Shown here: positions 7,416 to 15,600 of the stretch, piece by piece
How positions within the stretch are numbered: position 1 is the first letter of the stretch
Layout of the letters: each line of letters opens with the position of its first letter
Assembly: GCA_009777935.1 (NCBI GenBank)
Contig: WRKU01000010.1
Coordinates: forward strand, 1-49,744
Direction: 5' to 3'
Length of the DNA stretch: 49,744 nucleotides
Origin: Coriobacteriia bacterium
GTDB taxonomy: Bacteria > Actinomycetota > Coriobacteriia > WRKU01
Notes under the pieces: model-generated
What the model saw: the letters and a program-made list of their open reading frames with translations, nothing else
What the model was told of the DNA's origin: nothing
The model's database searches: none
Position numbers and translations under genes: made by a program

Positions 7416-9089
7416 GTGGATTACCTTCTGAAAAAATACTGCCCGCGCCTCGAATTCGACTCGTATGAAGACTTCGTCGATAACTTCGACATCAAGATTC
7501 CTGAGAACTTCAACTTTGCCTACGACGTCGTCGACGAGTGGGCAGCCGTCGAGCCCGAAAAGGTCGCGCTCGTGTGGTGCAACGATGACGGCGAGGAGCG
7601 CACCTTCACCTTTTCTGACATCGCCCGTTTGAGCGACCAGTGCGCCAACGCGTTGACTGCGCTCGGCGTTACAAAGGGCAGCGTCGTGCTGCTGGTGCTG
7701 GGGCAGCGTTGGGAGTATTGGGTTATCGCCACCGCGCTCTTTAAGATCGGCGCCGTGCTCATCCCCGGGACGACTCAACTGACGAAAAAGGACCTCGCCT
7801 ACCGCGCCAATGCGGCCGATATCGAGATGGTTATCTGTCAGGACAACGACTACGTTATCGAGCAGGTCGAGGCGGCGTGTGCCGAGGCCCCCAGCATCAC
7901 GAACACTATCGTTGTCGCAGGTCAACGCGATGGCTGGCGTATCTTTGACGAGCTACTCGCCGAAGCGCCTACAACGTGGGAGCGCCCCACCGGCTCGCGT
8001 GCGACGACCAACGACGACACGCTCATGATCTACTTCACCAGCGGCACGACCGGCAACCCCAAGATGGTGCGCCACAACCATACGCATCCGCTGGGCCACA
8101 TCATCACGGCGCGCTACTGGCAGCAGGTGCGTGAAAACACGCTGCACCTGAGCGTGAGCGATTCAGGCTGGGCCAAGTTCGGCTGGGGCAAGATCTACGG
8201 CCAGTGGATCTGCGGCGCCGGCGTCTTCGCCTACGATATGGCGAGCTTCGTACCGACGAATCTGCTGCAAAAGATCCAAGACTATAAGCTGACGACGTTC
8301 TGCGTTCCGCCGACGATGTATCGCTTTATGCTGCAAGAAGATGTGGCACGCTACGACCTTTCGAGCGTCCAAAACTTCACGACCGCCGGCGAGCCACTTA
8401 ACGCCGAGGTTACGCGCCAGTGGAAGGAACTGACCGGGCACACCATCCGCGAAGGCTTCGGCCAGACCGAAAGCGTCGTGCTTATCGCAACGTGGCCGTG
8501 GGTGACGCCGCGCGCAGGCTCGATGGGCAAACCCGCCGCGCTCTATAACATCCGGCTGCTCGCCGAAGACGGCGCCTACGCACCCGACGGCGAGGAAGGC
8601 GAGATCTGTGTCACGGGGCTCAGCAAACAGTGGCCACCGGGGCTCTTCGTTGGCTACTGTCACGATGAGGAGCGCACCGCACAGGTCTTCTCTGACCATC
8701 GTTACAATCTGGGTGACGTGGCGTGGTGCGACAGCGACGGTTATTATACCTTCGTCGGGCGCAACGATGACGTCATCAAGTGCAGCGGCTACCGCATCGG
8801 CCCCTTTGAGGTCGAGAGTGCGCTGATCGAGCACCCGGCCGTCGTCGAGTGCGCGGTAACCGGTGCCCCCGATAGCTTGCGCGGGCTCGTCGTCAAGGCG
8901 ACCGTCGTGTTGGCTTCGGGCTGGACCGGCGACGAGACGCTCACGCGTGAGCTCCAATCACACGTCAAAAAGACGACCGCGCCCTATAAATACCCGCGCA
9001 TCGTCGAGTTCGTCGACGAGCTACCTAAGACGATTTCAGGTAAAATAAGGCGTAATGAAATCAGACGAGCGAGCGAAGACGCGTCGTAG
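7416..9089 (+). CDS. AMP-forming acyl-CoA synthetase (first copy)
   Basis: A 557-residue member of the adenylate-forming family, close in layout to medium-chain acyl-CoA ligases. It activates a carboxylic acid with ATP and joins it to CoA, or may run in reverse. Motifs: YFTSGTTGNPKMV (about 206-218, phosphate loop), GFGQTES (about 346), YNLGD with GRNDDVIKCSGYRIGPFEVE (A8 hinge), and the near-terminal catalytic lysine in SGKIRR (about 544). The GTG at 7416 follows AAGGAG at 7402-7407. Adjacent to the oxidoreductase, it may convert the acyl-CoA product to a free acid with ATP gain, or feed acids into it. A paralogue starts at 39764. Confidence 0.93.
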   Translation: MDYLLKKYCPRLEFDSYEDFVDNFDIKIPENFNFAYDVVDEWAAVEPEKVALVWCNDDGEERTFTFSDIARLSDQCANALTALGVTKGSVVLLVLGQRWEYWVIATALFKIGAVLIPGTTQLTKKDLAYRANAADIEMVICQDNDYVIEQVEAACAEAPSITNTIVVAGQRDGWRIFDELLAEAPTTWERPTGSRATTNDDTLMIYFTSGTTGNPKMVRHNHTHPLGHIITARYWQQVRENTLHLSVSDSGWAKFGWGKIYGQWICGAGVFAYDMASFVPTNLLQKIQDYKLTTFCVPPTMYRFMLQEDVARYDLSSVQNFTTAGEPLNAEVTRQWKELTGHTIREGFGQTESVVLIATWPWVTPRAGSMGKPAALYNIRLLAEDGAYAPDGEEGEICVTGLSKQWPPGLFVGYCHDEERTAQVFSDHRYNLGDVAWCDSDGYYTFVGRNDDVIKCSGYRIGPFEVESALIEHPAVVECAVTGAPDSLRGLVVKATVVLASGWTGDETLTRELQSHVKKTTAPYKYPRIVEFVDELPKTISGKIRRNEIRRASEDAS

Positions 9090-9650
9090 ATGCAGACAAT
9101 AGCCGCAGTCGCACTCATTATTGGTGCGCAAACGTTGCAGATTGTGACGGCAGTGTTTCCTGCCGCGCCTATTCAGGTGTTCGCCGGTCTCGCATATGGC
9201 CCGTGGTGGGGGACGGCAATCTGTTTAACCGGCGTTATGCTGGGTAATACGATCGCGTTTATCGCAATGCGCACCGGGCGCACCTTTGTGCGTCGGCGCT
9301 TTCCGCAGACCGTCAAGCCGTCGAAGATACGACTGCTCGACCCCGATCGCCTCGATGGTTTGCGCTATCCTGAGCTCGCCGTAGTAGCATTTTCGATGAT
9401 TCCGTTTCTGCCCAATGGGCTGGTGCCGTACGTTTTTGCGCGCACCACGATGAAGCTGTATCGATATCTCATCGCGGCCTTTATCGGTGCGGTCCCAGCG
9501 ATACTCGTCTTTACCGGCCTCGGTGCGGCGATCGCCGGCGAGCACCTGAAGCTCGTCATCGGAATCGTCGTTTTCGCCGTCATTGTGGCCATCGTCGCCT
9601 TTCTCCTTCGTAATCGCATCCTCGACGTTCTCGAAAAACTCAGCCGCTAA
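9090..9650 (+). CDS. VTT-domain (TVP38/DedA-like) membrane protein
   Basis: A 186-residue integral membrane protein that begins at the base after the synthetase stop, so it is probably co-transcribed. It has about five hydrophobic segments. The VTT signature is visible as FAGLAYGPWWGTAICLTG followed by GNTIAFIAMRTGR, and as PFLPNGLVPYVFARTTM in the second half. VTT proteins act as scramblases or transporters for undecaprenyl or other phospholipids in better-studied members. The substrate here is unknown, and no link to acyl-CoA metabolism is evident beyond position. Confidence 0.85.
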   Translation: MQTIAAVALIIGAQTLQIVTAVFPAAPIQVFAGLAYGPWWGTAICLTGVMLGNTIAFIAMRTGRTFVRRRFPQTVKPSKIRLLDPDRLDGLRYPELAVVAFSMIPFLPNGLVPYVFARTTMKLYRYLIAAFIGAVPAILVFTGLGAAIAGEHLKLVIGIVVFAVIVAIVAFLLRNRILDVLEKLSR

Positions 9651-9668
9651 TGGGGTATATTGCCATAT

Positions 9669-9724
9669 GCCCGCAACTTCGGGTAAAATTACAAAAATAG
9701 AAAAACGCCCGCAACTTCGGGTAA
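9669..9724. repeat. Two 18-bp direct repeats with internal hairpins upstream of an AAA ATPase gene
   Basis: GCCCGCAACTTCGGGTAA occurs at 9669-9686 and exactly again at 9707-9724, a 38-bp period. Each copy can form a small hairpin (CCCG-CAACTT-CGGG). The spacer is A-rich and may hold the promoter. The ATPase ATG is at 9760 after a GGGGAG. The arrangement parallels the two 29-bp repeats before the other DUF4143 gene, although the sequences differ. Confidence 0.8.
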
Positions 9725-9759
9725 TTTTTTGTATTGGAGCTAGCTGAGGGGAGTCGAGT

Positions 9760-10989
9760 ATGTATATCTCTCGTGATATTGAGGCACGTATCGCTGAGCT
9801 CACTGAACAGTTTTTTGTGCTTATCCTTACCGGTCCTCGTCAGGTAGGCAAGACCACGCTGCTCACTCATCTTTCGCAGAACATGCACGACAAGCGTACG
9901 ATAATCTCTCTCGACGATCTTGAGCTCCGTGCGTTTGCGCAGGCGGATCCGCATGGGTTTCTCGCAGAGTATCGGCCGCCGCTTTTGATCGATGAGGTGC
10001 AGTATGCACCCGAACTTTTCAACTATCTGAAGATTGAAGTCGATCGACGTAAAAGTCCGGGGGACTATTGGCTTACCGGCTCGCAGACGTATCGCCTTAT
10101 GCGTGGTGTGAGCGAGTCGCTTGTCGGACGCATTGGGATACTTCAGCTCGGCTCCATGAGCCAAAACGAACTATACAATCACTTTGATACTCCGCATTTC
10201 GACTACACCGTACGGGAGGCACAGAGCCGTGTTGATGCGACGGAACCGCTTACGCGCGCCCAGATGTATCAGCGCGTTTTTGATGGTGGCATGCCGCGTG
10301 TCCATACGGTAGCTCAACTTGACCGATATGTTTTCTTTGATTCGTACGTGAAGTCCTATATCGAACGAGATGTCAAATACCTTGAGCCGTCTATCGATAC
10401 GGTCGGTTTTCTGCAGTTTCTCGATGTGGTGGCGGCACGCAATGGCCAGCTTCTTAATGTTGACGGCATTGCACGTGACGCGCGACTTGATCGCAAGCAG
10501 GCGCGTATTTGGCTTGAGGTACTCGAAACACTAGGCGTTATCTATTATGTACGCCCGTATTCAAATAACCTTCTTACGCGTACGGTGAAGACACCGAAGC
10601 TCTATTTTTTCGACACAGGTTTTGTGTGCCATCTGCTTAACATTCGCTCTGTTCAAGAACTCATGGCCAGCAATGCCGCACCGACATTGTATGAAAATTA
10701 TCTTATCAATCAGCTTGCACTTTCGCGCACAAACAGCGCGTGCTCCTCGACACTCTATTACTATCGTGACTACGACGCGCGCGAAATCGATTGGGTTGAG
10801 GTCGACGGCAACGGTGTACATCCTATCGAAATTAAGGAGACGAGTAGCCCGAGCCCGCATCTAACACGTGCGTTCCGGGCACTCGACAGAGGAGCAACCG
10901 TGCGTGGAAAGGGCGCGATAATCTCGACCTCGTCGACCGTCCAGCTTCTCGATAATCGTACGGTCACACTCCCCGCATGGTGCGTATGA
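9760..10989 (+). CDS. AAA family ATPase with DUF4143-type C-terminal domain (second copy)
   Basis: A 409-residue ATPase with Walker A GPRQVGKT (25-32), a Walker B-like strand in PPLLIDEVQYAPEL, and the family's DYWLTGSQTYRLMRGVSESLVGR sensor region. The C-terminal DUF4143 part contains YYRDYDAREIDWVEVD and HPIEIKETSSPSP, an acidic pair followed by ExK as in PD-(D/E)xK folds. The first copy (1103) is clearly a diverged relative and not a recent duplicate. It lies between the VTT gene and the heme permease with no shared operon. Function is unknown; the family is sometimes proposed to act in DNA or conflict biology. Confidence 0.9.
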   Translation: MYISRDIEARIAELTEQFFVLILTGPRQVGKTTLLTHLSQNMHDKRTIISLDDLELRAFAQADPHGFLAEYRPPLLIDEVQYAPELFNYLKIEVDRRKSPGDYWLTGSQTYRLMRGVSESLVGRIGILQLGSMSQNELYNHFDTPHFDYTVREAQSRVDATEPLTRAQMYQRVFDGGMPRVHTVAQLDRYVFFDSYVKSYIERDVKYLEPSIDTVGFLQFLDVVAARNGQLLNVDGIARDARLDRKQARIWLEVLETLGVIYYVRPYSNNLLTRTVKTPKLYFFDTGFVCHLLNIRSVQELMASNAAPTLYENYLINQLALSRTNSACSSTLYYYRDYDAREIDWVEVDGNGVHPIEIKETSSPSPHLTRAFRALDRGATVRGKGAIISTSSTVQLLDNRTVTLPAWCV

Positions 10990-11006
10990 TATCCTTGCGG
11001 TATCAT
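10986..11006. promoter_or_regulatory. Palindrome upstream of the heme permease (possible metal-regulator operator)
   Basis: ATGATA (10986-10991), nine bases, then TATCAT (11001-11006). The inner TGATA...TATCA spans 19 bp, the footprint size of Fur-family boxes. It overlaps the stop of the upstream ATPase and ends 8 bases before the permease ATG. The match is to symmetry and size, not to a full consensus. It could also be a weak terminator stem, but no T-run follows. Confidence 0.4.
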
Positions 11007-11014
11007 AAGGTGCT

Positions 11015-12007
11015 ATGAGGAAACCGTTACTGATTACTATGGTCTTTGCCGCGACCGCCGCGATGCTCGTCGGGCTGTTCTTCTTTGCTGTCAATCAGGG
11101 AAGCATCCAGGTCTCGTTCGTTGAGCTCTTACGCGGCCTCTTTGTCGAGTACGACCCTAGCGTTGCCGCCATCTATGACCTGCGCTTTCCTCGTATTTTG
11201 ATAGCGCTCTTTGGCGGCGCCGCCCTCGCGGTGGCCGGCGCACTCTTCCAGGCGGTACTGCGCAATCCGGTAGCCGACCCCTCCATCATCGGTATATCGA
11301 GCGGCGCCGCCCTCGCGTCTGCCCTCGTCGTCGGCCTGTTCCCGATGCTGTACTTCTCCTCACCTTTGTTTGCGATAGGGGGCGGCCTACTCACCTTCGC
11401 CATCGTGTACGCGCTCTCGTTTCATGGAGGGCTTGCCCCCATGCGCGTCATCCTCGTCGGTATCGCCGTCAACGCCGTGCTCGTCGGCTTGGGCGAGGGG
11501 ATCGGTGTTTTGATGTCGGGTGGTGCGTCGATGGGCGGCTCGATGACCTTTGCCGGGAGCCTTGCGATGAAGACGTGGAACGACGTGCGCCTTCTCGTGT
11601 TTTACGTGACGCCGGCCTTGCTGGCAGCACTGCTGCTCTCTGCACGATGTAATCTGCTGGGGCTCGAAGACGATACGGTTCGCTCGTTGGGCGTTAACGT
11701 GACCGTCCTGCGTGTCATGGTCTCCTTGGTAGCGGTGATGCTCGTCTCAGTGGCAAGCGCCGTGATGGGTGTTATCGCCTTTCTCGGGCTCATCGTGCCA
11801 CACCTCGGTCGTTTGCTTGTGGGCAGCGACCACCGCGTACTGCTACCGTACTGCGCCCTGTCCGGCGCACTTCTCATGCTTTTGGCCGATACGACAGGGC
11901 GCCTTATCGCGTTTCCCTACGAGATCAACGCGGGAATCCTGATGGCTATTGTGGGTGGCCCGCTGTTTATTGTTCTCCTGCGCAGTAAGAATACCTACTA
12001 TGGCTAA
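11015..12007 (+). CDS. FecCD/BtuC-type ABC transporter permease (heme or iron)
   Basis: A 330-residue polytopic membrane protein with about nine or ten hydrophobic segments, the normal size for FecCD permeases. Family motifs: LRFPRILIALFGGAALAVAG (after the first loop), NPVADPSIIGISSGAALAS, and IAFLGLIVPHLGRLLVGSDHR, the coupling region for the ATPase. It forms the channel for heme, siderophore or cobalamin. Its stop overlaps the proposed ATPase start by eight bases. The NEAT, Shp-like and IsdE-like genes downstream point to heme. Confidence 0.92.
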   Translation: MRKPLLITMVFAATAAMLVGLFFFAVNQGSIQVSFVELLRGLFVEYDPSVAAIYDLRFPRILIALFGGAALAVAGALFQAVLRNPVADPSIIGISSGAALASALVVGLFPMLYFSSPLFAIGGGLLTFAIVYALSFHGGLAPMRVILVGIAVNAVLVGLGEGIGVLMSGGASMGGSMTFAGSLAMKTWNDVRLLVFYVTPALLAALLLSARCNLLGLEDDTVRSLGVNVTVLRVMVSLVAVMLVSVASAVMGVIAFLGLIVPHLGRLLVGSDHRVLLPYCALSGALLMLLADTTGRLIAFPYEINAGILMAIVGGPLFIVLLRSKNTYYG

Positions 12008-12911
12008 GCAGAGCACACCTGGCTTCGCATCTCTGTGTCGTGAACCTGATTCGCTCGAATCGAGTAGGTCACTACACTCATCTCACGAATCAGAATCACT
12101 CCTTGACCTGCATTGCCAGGAGCACTCTGATGTCTCTGATAGCGTTTACCGGGTGCGCGACCTTTCGTTTTCGTATCCAGAGGCCACCGTCTTCGAAGGG
12201 ATATCGTTCGATATCGCGCGCGGCAAAATCACGGCGCTCATGGGCGCAAACGGCTCCGGCAAATCGACCCTGTTCAAGCTGCTTACGAAGAACCTGAAGG
12301 CAGACGCAGGCTCGCAAATTATGCTCGACGAGCGCGAGCTATCGGCCTATCGCTTGAGTGAACTTGCGCGCAAGGTTGCCGTCGTGTGGCAGCAAAACAC
12401 GGCGCCGTATGACATTACCGTGCGTCAACTCGTAGCGTTTGGGCGCGTGCCGCACAAGCAGCCCTTCCAGACCCTGAGCCACGCCGACGAGGCCGCCATC
12501 GACGAGGCCATCGATTTCTGTGACCTGCGCGATGTCGCCGACCGGCGTATGCGCGAGCTTTCCGGCGGACAGCAGCAGCGCGTTTGGATTGCGCTGGGGC
12601 TCGCTCAGCAGACGCCCGTCATGTTCCTTGACGAGCCCACGACCTTCTTGGATGTTCACTATCAGGTCATGGTTTTGCGTCTGATTCGGCGGCTCAATCA
12701 AGAGCTCGGCCTGACCGTTGTGCTTATCTTGCACGACATCAACCAGTCCTTTGAGCTGTGTGATGAGCTTATCGCGCTTCGTGCCGACGGCACCCTCGTG
12801 CAGGGAAGCCCCCACGCACTCGTCAACGAAGACTTTTTGCGCGATATTTACCGCACTGACCTGCGTGTTGGCTGCATCGATGAGCAGCTCGTCGTCCACG
12901 CCCCCTTGTAG
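12000..12911 (+). CDS. ABC transporter ATP-binding protein (heme/iron)
   Basis: A 303-residue ATPase partner of the permease. Walker A GANGSGKST lies near residue 81, the signature LSGGQQQR near 186, Walker B VMFLDEPTT near 207, and the switch histidine in LILHDINQS. This layout is typical of FecE/BtuD enzymes. The conserved domain starts only at VYRVRDLSFSYP. The first 40 or so residues (Ser/His/Glu-rich) are encoded by a palindromic element at 12010-12128 and do not belong to the family. The ATG at 12000 overlaps the permease stop; a later start is possible. The substrate-binding lipoprotein is encoded 3.4 kb downstream. Confidence 0.92.
   Translation: MAKQSTPGFASLCREPDSLESSRSLHSSHESESLLDLHCQEHSDVSDSVYRVRDLSFSYPEATVFEGISFDIARGKITALMGANGSGKSTLFKLLTKNLKADAGSQIMLDERELSAYRLSELARKVAVVWQQNTAPYDITVRQLVAFGRVPHKQPFQTLSHADEAAIDEAIDFCDLRDVADRRMRELSGGQQQRVWIALGLAQQTPVMFLDEPTTFLDVHYQVMVLRLIRRLNQELGLTVVLILHDINQSFELCDELIALRADGTLVQGSPHALVNEDFLRDIYRTDLRVGCIDEQLVVHAPL
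12010..12128. repeat. Palindromic element inside the 5' end of the ATPase gene
   Basis: An imperfect terminal inverted repeat, AGAGCACACCTGGC (12010-12023) against GCCAGGAGCACTCT (12115-12128), matches at 11 of 14 positions. Nested inside is a perfect 8-bp pair, CTGATTCG (12046-12053) and CGAATCAG (12086-12093). The element keeps the ATPase frame open and encodes its non-conserved N-terminal segment. This resembles palindromic insertions that become part of proteins, as in Rickettsia. Confidence 0.6.
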
Positions 12912-12936
12912 TCGAGTGCCCTATACGCTATACTTT

Positions 12937-12967
12937 TGACGTACATCTATTGAAGATGTGTACGTCA
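12937..12967. promoter_or_regulatory. Inverted repeat at the toxin-antitoxin promoter
   Basis: TGACGTAC-ATCT (12937-12948) faces AGAT-GT-GTACGTCA (12954-12967), an 8-bp plus 4-bp inverted repeat with a two-base bulge. A TATACT at 12929-12934 is a possible -10 box, with TTGTAG (12906-12911) 17 bases upstream. A symmetric site between promoter and ATG is the usual place for autoregulation by a ribbon-helix-helix antitoxin. Confidence 0.55.
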
Positions 12968-12986
12968 GAAAGATGGTGAGCACCTT

Positions 12987-13295
12987 ATGGCAACAGCAAC
13001 AAAGCTTACGCTACGCATGGACAAAGACCGCATTGCTGCGGGGAAAAAGATGGCACGCATCTACGATAAATCGGTATCTCAGCTCGTTTCTGATTACTTT
13101 TACCTGCTCGAACAGCAAAAATTAGCGCAGCAAAGACGAGAGCAAGGATTACAAGAGGTGCAGGATGTGAAAAGTGACCCTGAGATTGATTCGGTTGTGC
13201 GTTCGCTCATCGGCATAATTCCCAACGCAAGTACCCTAAGCGACGAGCAAGTCAAAGAAGAGTACTACGGTTATCTTGAAAAGAAGTATTTATGA
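12987..13295 (+). CDS. Ribbon-helix-helix-type antitoxin (DUF6364-like)
   Basis: A 102-residue protein with TKLTLRMDKDRIAAGKKMARIYDKS at its start, a strand followed by two helices as in ribbon-helix-helix DNA-binding antitoxins of the DUF6364 type. The rest is acidic and probably wraps the toxin. Its stop overlaps the ATG of the PIN-domain gene (ATGA), the usual toxin-antitoxin coupling. It likely represses its own promoter through the inverted repeat at 12937-12967. Confidence 0.85.
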   Translation: MATATKLTLRMDKDRIAAGKKMARIYDKSVSQLVSDYFYLLEQQKLAQQRREQGLQEVQDVKSDPEIDSVVRSLIGIIPNASTLSDEQVKEEYYGYLEKKYL

Positions 13296-13714
13296 GAATA
13301 CTAATTGACACCAATGTTGTTCTTGATGTGCTTCTCAGCCGTGCTCAGCATATACGTGATTCAGCATCCGTTCTCTCAAAGATAAGAAGCGGCGAAGCCG
13401 ATGGCTATCTTGCAGCTCACACCGTTACGACTATCTATTATCTTGCGTGTAAGCGCATAGGGGACCAAAAAACGAGAGAGTTCCTTGAGGAACTCGTCAA
13501 GTTCTTTCGTATCGCACGCGTCGACGAGTACGTGATTGAGAGCGCGCTCGCGTCGCCGTTCGCCGATTTCGAGGATGCGGTAGTGCACGAGGCTGGCGAT
13601 GCGTCCGACGTACTTGCCATTGTCACGCGTGACAAAGCAGGGTTTGCGCAAGCGACAATCCCCGTGTTTAGCCCCGATGAGATGCTCGCCACTCTTGCAA
13701 AAACTACTGCTTAA
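13292..13714 (+). CDS. PIN-domain ribonuclease toxin (VapC-like)
   Basis: A 140-residue PIN domain. The first acidic site is in RILIDTNVVLDVLLSR (D6), with later acidic residues in FADFEDAVVHEA and GDASDVLAIVTRDKAGF, matching the metal-binding positions of VapC-type RNases, which cleave RNA when free of antitoxin. It overlaps the antitoxin gene by four bases. The pair splits the heme-uptake genes into two groups, permease/ATPase before and surface/binding proteins after, which suggests later insertion. Confidence 0.9.
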   Translation: MRILIDTNVVLDVLLSRAQHIRDSASVLSKIRSGEADGYLAAHTVTTIYYLACKRIGDQKTREFLEELVKFFRIARVDEYVIESALASPFADFEDAVVHEAGDASDVLAIVTRDKAGFAQATIPVFSPDEMLATLAKTTA

Positions 13715-13752
13715 ATCTTCCAAAAAAGCCCCACGAAACGCCCATTTTACGG

Positions 13753-13758
13753 TATAAT
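13753..13758 (+). promoter_or_regulatory. Probable -10 box of the heme surface-protein operon
   Basis: TATAAT (13753-13758) lies 42 bases before the ATG of the NEAT protein gene in an AT-rich stretch. No good -35 hexamer is visible 16-18 bases upstream. CAAGGGGG at 13783-13790 is the ribosome site. Confidence 0.5.
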
Positions 13759-13800
13759 AGATAGTAGGTATAACTGTTCAGGCAAGGGGGATCAGCAACT

Positions 13801-15600
13801 ATGCATATCTTTGTCGGCGAGAAAAGTTCGTCATGTGTGCCCGTCGGAAAAAGGGCGATGAGGGCTATGAAGATGAGGAGAGCTATGGCGTCAGCTATGG
13901 CTCTTTTGATGTTGATAGTGCCTGTTTTGGCGGTCGGTCCGGCCGTCGCCGGTGCCTTTGAGGAGCCGAGCACCGAGTTCGGCACCACACAGGGCTCTGT
14001 CGAGGGCCTACCCGAAGGCTCACTTGAGAGCACCGATACTGCGGGCACGGACGGTGTGGGGACGACTGCCCCCAGCACGACCGCAGCCGGTATCTCGGCC
14101 ACCAGCGGCGATATCGGTATCGGTGCTACCAGCGCAACCATTCTTCAAGTAGGCAAAACCTACGTCGTTCCTGTCACACTCACCGATGCTTTTGGCGCTT
14201 CGTCGAGCCAGGCGAGCAACTTTGATACCAACGCTATCGTTGAAGTAACGAGCACGGGATATACGGTAAGCTTCTTTCAAACTGCCGGTATCATTATCGG
14301 TACGCCGATTGTGGGTGGTCCCACCGGATCGATGGGATTGGTTGACTACCGCTATGACGCAGGACAGAGTGCAAACTTTAGTACCGGTGCGGCAGCAGCA
14401 AACTTTGTTAATGCGCTTCGTGAAGAGGTGAATGCAGCGCAAGATGCTCTGGTCGTTACGGTAGATTGGCCCAACCCGAACAGTGAACTTATCGTGAGCG
14501 CTATGAACTATCGCGGCGCAATGCCGCCCGCTATGGGAAATCCTGCGGTAGTCAATTTTGGCCTACAGCTTAACATTACCAGTGCAGCTGAATTGCAGGG
14601 AACCACGTATCGTGGGTTTGAGTTCAACGGGTATGTACCGCCGCCGCCACCCGCAGTCGATAAGACCGCTCTCCGGCATCTCATCTGGCGTGCTGAGCGT
14701 GTAAATCGTGCGCACTACACCGAGCTTTCTGTTGCTGCGCTTAATGAGGCACTTGGTGCTGCGCGTATTGTGGAGGCCAACCCCAACGCCTCGCAGCTCA
14801 ACGTCAACATTGCACACAGCACTCTCCTTACGGCCTACAATAATCTCGTGCGTCGCCCAACCGGCGACACCGTTGTCACCGCCGACAACATGACCGAGGG
14901 ACGCTACACCGTGCGCGTTGATTTCTGGCACGCGACGGACAACGCTCCCTCCTTTGCGAATAACTCACTCAACAACACCGCAATTATCGATATGCGGGAT
15001 GGCAGCATGACGATGTCGCTCTCGACGCGGCCGATTCGTGTGGGTACCATCACGGCGTATCTGCGTGCGCTTACCGTTAACGGCAGCAGTGCCGGGGTCA
15101 TCGCGCGCAATCTGCCCGGCGGGATGCCCAGCAGCTTCAGCTTCTCGCTTCCTAATACGAACGCGTATCAGCCGGCCGTATTCCACCTGACCGAGAACCC
15201 CGGTCCGTCTAATCCTCCGGGTCGCCTCCGCATCAGCTGGGATACCCTGCAGCGAGCCGACGGAGCAGTCCTCTCGACGAACACGGCTGCTAACGTAGTC
15301 ACCCTTGACGACGCCGCTCTCGATGCTATCGAGCGCTCGGCAGAGACGACGACGGCTGCCGCACCTGAGCCCGTCATCGGCGCTACGCCTGAGAGCGGTG
15401 CCGGTAGCGATGGCTCGGCGGGTGGCGATAACAGCGGTGGTATCGGCCAGCGCATTGCGGATCTGCCGTGGCAGGTTCACGCAACGGCGATTGGCCTTGG
15501 CACACTGGGCCTCGGGGCCGCCGGCAGAATGCTTGCCGTCAAGAACATCGGGCCGATAGGGAGGGGCTTGCGTGCGCTTGCAAAACTTTTCGTTAGATAA
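13801..15600 (+). CDS. NEAT/FIVAR-domain cell-surface heme-binding protein
   Basis: A 599-residue secreted protein. A basic start and hydrophobic stretch (MALLMLIVPVLAVGPAVAGA, to about residue 50) form a signal peptide. After a Ser/Thr/Gly-rich linker comes a NEAT-like domain (about 115-280, from VGKTYVVPVTLTDAFG). A FIVAR-type helical domain follows (about 286-350), then a clearer NEAT domain (about 363-490, GRYTVRVDFWHATDNAPS ... IDMRDGSMTMSL). NEAT domains bind heme or hemoproteins; the canonical YxxxY heme pair is not obvious here. A Gly/Ala-rich hydrophobic segment and short basic tail end the protein, with no LPXTG. The next gene overlaps its 3' end. Confidence 0.8.
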   Translation: MHIFVGEKSSSCVPVGKRAMRAMKMRRAMASAMALLMLIVPVLAVGPAVAGAFEEPSTEFGTTQGSVEGLPEGSLESTDTAGTDGVGTTAPSTTAAGISATSGDIGIGATSATILQVGKTYVVPVTLTDAFGASSSQASNFDTNAIVEVTSTGYTVSFFQTAGIIIGTPIVGGPTGSMGLVDYRYDAGQSANFSTGAAAANFVNALREEVNAAQDALVVTVDWPNPNSELIVSAMNYRGAMPPAMGNPAVVNFGLQLNITSAAELQGTTYRGFEFNGYVPPPPPAVDKTALRHLIWRAERVNRAHYTELSVAALNEALGAARIVEANPNASQLNVNIAHSTLLTAYNNLVRRPTGDTVVTADNMTEGRYTVRVDFWHATDNAPSFANNSLNNTAIIDMRDGSMTMSLSTRPIRVGTITAYLRALTVNGSSAGVIARNLPGGMPSSFSFSLPNTNAYQPAVFHLTENPGPSNPPGRLRISWDTLQRADGAVLSTNTAANVVTLDDAALDAIERSAETTTAAAPEPVIGATPESGAGSDGSAGGDNSGGIGQRIADLPWQVHATAIGLGTLGLGAAGRMLAVKNIGPIGRGLRALAKLFVR

